NCBI GenBank assembly: GCA_003516705.1
Contig: DPCJ01000060.1
Coordinates: forward strand, 1 to 13,270
Length of the DNA stretch: 13,270 nt
Direction: 5' to 3'
Source of the DNA: Prolixibacteraceae bacterium
Lineage (GTDB): Bacteria; Bacteroidota; Bacteroidia; Bacteroidales; Prolixibacteraceae
Below, piece by piece: positions 12,109 through 13,270 of the stretch (position 1 is its first letter; each line of letters starts with the position of its first letter). Under the pieces are notes generated by a model. That model saw only the letters and a list, made by a program, of their open reading frames with translations. It was not told where the DNA came from and did not search any database. The translations under genes and the position numbers were made by a program.

Positions 12109-13236
12109 ATGAGTCAAAACAGGTCATTTCAGATTTTTACAAAGCCCGTGGGCGACAGTTGCAATTTAAATTGCAGCTATTGCTATTATCATACCGATTC
12201 TTTGGTAAAAATTGGCGGGAAAAGGATAATCACCGATGATTTATTTTTAGAGGAATACATCTCTCAGCACATTGAAGCTACAACCGATGATACTGTTTTC
12301 TTTTCTTGGCACGGAGGTGAGCCAACACTTGCAGGAATTGAATTTTACAGGAAAGCGTTTGATTTTCAGAAGAAACATTTGCCAGCCGGGAAAAAACTAC
12401 TGAATGGTATTCAAACCAACGGAACATTGTTGAATGAAGACTGGTGCAGGTTTTTGTCGTCAGCGGGTTTTATTGTTGGCATCAGTATCGACGGGCCGGA
12501 GCATTTGCACAACCATTTCAGGAAAACAAAAAACGGAAGTTCAACTTTCGAAAGCGTACTCAATGGGTTTAGGTTGTTGCAAAAACATCAGGTTCCAACC
12601 GAGGTTTTGTGTGTTGTAAGCGTCGGAAATGAAAATCACCCGCTCGAAGTTTATTGGTTTTTTAAAAAGTTGGGTGCTCGTTTTATTACTTTTCTGCCTT
12701 TGGTAGAGCGAATAGGAAACAGCAATACAGTAACAAAACGAAGTGTTAACGCCGAAGCTTTTGGTCGTTTTCTGATTACTGTTTTTGATGAGTGGGTGCA
12801 GAATGACATAGGAAATATTCAGGTACAGTTATTTGAAGAAGCTTTGCGTTCGGCTTTTGATAACGAACACACACTTTGTATTTTTAAACGAAACTGTGGA
12901 GGAGTTCCAGTCATTGAAAGCAACGGCGATTTTTACAGCTGCGACCATTTTGTAAACGAAAAACACTTTATCGGAAATATTAGGGAGCAAACCATCGCTG
13001 ATTTATTGGATTCAGAAAAGCAAACCGAATTTGGCCGCGTAAAATCGGAAACTTTGCCTGAATATTGCAAAAGATGTGAAGTACTAACCCAATGCAATGG
13101 CGAATGTCCCAAAAACCGTTTTATCGTTTCGCCCGATGGAGAAGCAGGATTGAATTATTTGTGCGCAGGCTACCGGAAGTTTTTTAGTCATTGCCGGCCT
13201 TTTATCGAAGAAATCAGGAAAGTTGCTGTATCGTGA
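12109..13236 (+). CDS. Anaerobic sulfatase-maturating enzyme (radical SAM/SPASM)
   Basis: A 375-residue radical S-adenosylmethionine enzyme that oxidises the active-site Cys or Ser of sulfatases to formylglycine without oxygen. The radical SAM cluster motif is CNLNCSYC (C18, C22, C25). SAM-binding parts are HGGEP (68-72), GIQTNGTLL and SIDGP (126-130). The SPASM region holds C257, C263, C278, C320, C323, C329, C333 and C352, all eight ligands for two auxiliary 4Fe-4S clusters. The catalytic-base Asp is D279 in the motif SCDHF. Spacing closely follows the Clostridium anSME layout. The frame also opens at a TTG (12070, 388 residues), but the ATG at 12109 gives the normal short N-terminus before the cluster motif. 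No sulfatase gene is in the window. Divergent from dapB; a further gene probably follows 22 nt downstream. Confidence 0.92.
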   Translation: MSQNRSFQIFTKPVGDSCNLNCSYCYYHTDSLVKIGGKRIITDDLFLEEYISQHIEATTDDTVFFSWHGGEPTLAGIEFYRKAFDFQKKHLPAGKKLLNGIQTNGTLLNEDWCRFLSSAGFIVGISIDGPEHLHNHFRKTKNGSSTFESVLNGFRLLQKHQVPTEVLCVVSVGNENHPLEVYWFFKKLGARFITFLPLVERIGNSNTVTKRSVNAEAFGRFLITVFDEWVQNDIGNIQVQLFEEALRSAFDNEHTLCIFKRNCGGVPVIESNGDFYSCDHFVNEKHFIGNIREQTIADLLDSEKQTEFGRVKSETLPEYCKRCEVLTQCNGECPKNRFIVSPDGEAGLNYLCAGYRKFFSHCRPFIEEIRKVAVS

Positions 13237-13258
13237 GTTTGAAGGAAATAAAAAAAGG

Positions 13259-13270
13259 ATGAGTCAACAC
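13259..13270 (+). CDS. Probable start of the next gene (cut by window edge)
   Basis: ATG at 13259 is preceded by AAAAAAGG, a plausible ribosome binding site, 22 nt after the radical SAM stop. The first codons read M-S-Q-H. The close spacing suggests an operon with the sulfatase maturase, for which a sulfatase or carbohydrate gene would be a natural partner, but nothing of it can be seen. Confidence 0.35.

Noticed and set aside
13248..13270. Duplicated start region (ATGAGTCAA at both 12109 and 13259)
   Set aside because: Nine to twelve matching bases around two starts is too little to claim duplication, and the flanks differ.

Overview
The window looks like chromosomal DNA from a member of the Bacteroidota, most likely a Bacteroidales/Marinilabiliales-type environmental or gut lineage. 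Three things point there. Three genes have upstream copies of the Bacteroidota -7 promoter box TAnnTTTG, each time as the identical octamer TATCTTTG. Ribosome binding sites are weak at most starts. The gene content is also typical: an N-terminally extended, insert-bearing signal peptidase I beside a short DapB and a WbqC-like protein, a lipoprotein GH16 glucanase, an anaerobic sulfatase-maturating enzyme and a PorT-type outer-membrane barrel. The species cannot be named from the sequence. No tRNA, rRNA, insertion sequence or CRISPR array is visible.

Layout, left to right. (1) 1-1530: the 3' end of an outer-membrane beta-barrel gene (+), then on the minus strand a two-helix 'transporter suffix' protein and an exported ThuA-like protein. 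(2) 1531-3947: a 261-bp spacer with two inverted repeats leads into a two-gene plus-strand cassette. The genes, a GNAT acetyltransferase and an unrecognised 484-residue protein with two C-terminal membrane helices, overlap by 13 nt. The cassette is visibly more AT-rich than the genes around it and is the most likely unusual or undescribed system here. (3) 3961-7134: a small conserved hypothetical (-), a CobW/COG0523 metal-chaperone GTPase (+), and a minus-strand operon of a HAD phosphatase and an AEC-family transporter. The GTPase and transporter genes collide tail to tail with a 32-bp coding overlap.

(4) 7213-9018: a secreted GH16 beta-glucanase lipoprotein (+), followed by a structured stretch ending in a strong Rho-independent terminator, then a membrane-anchored SIMPL-domain protein with a textbook Bacteroidota promoter. 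(5) 9065-11931: the minus-strand operon dapB - lepB - WbqC-like protein, with a spacer of degenerate GATACTGGAT-type repeats between the last two. (6) 11991-13270: an anaerobic sulfatase-maturating radical SAM/SPASM enzyme (+), divergent from dapB. A possible 32-codon reading frame with an internal hairpin lies in its leader, and the first codons of a following gene are cut by the window edge.

Functionally most genes are ordinary housekeeping (lysine/cell-wall synthesis, protein export) or polysaccharide-related (GH16 glucanase, sulfatase maturation, ThuA). The GNAT/membrane-protein pair fits neither theme. Its compact overlap, divergent composition and isolation suggest a horizontally moved module, possibly defensive, but nothing in the sequence proves a function.
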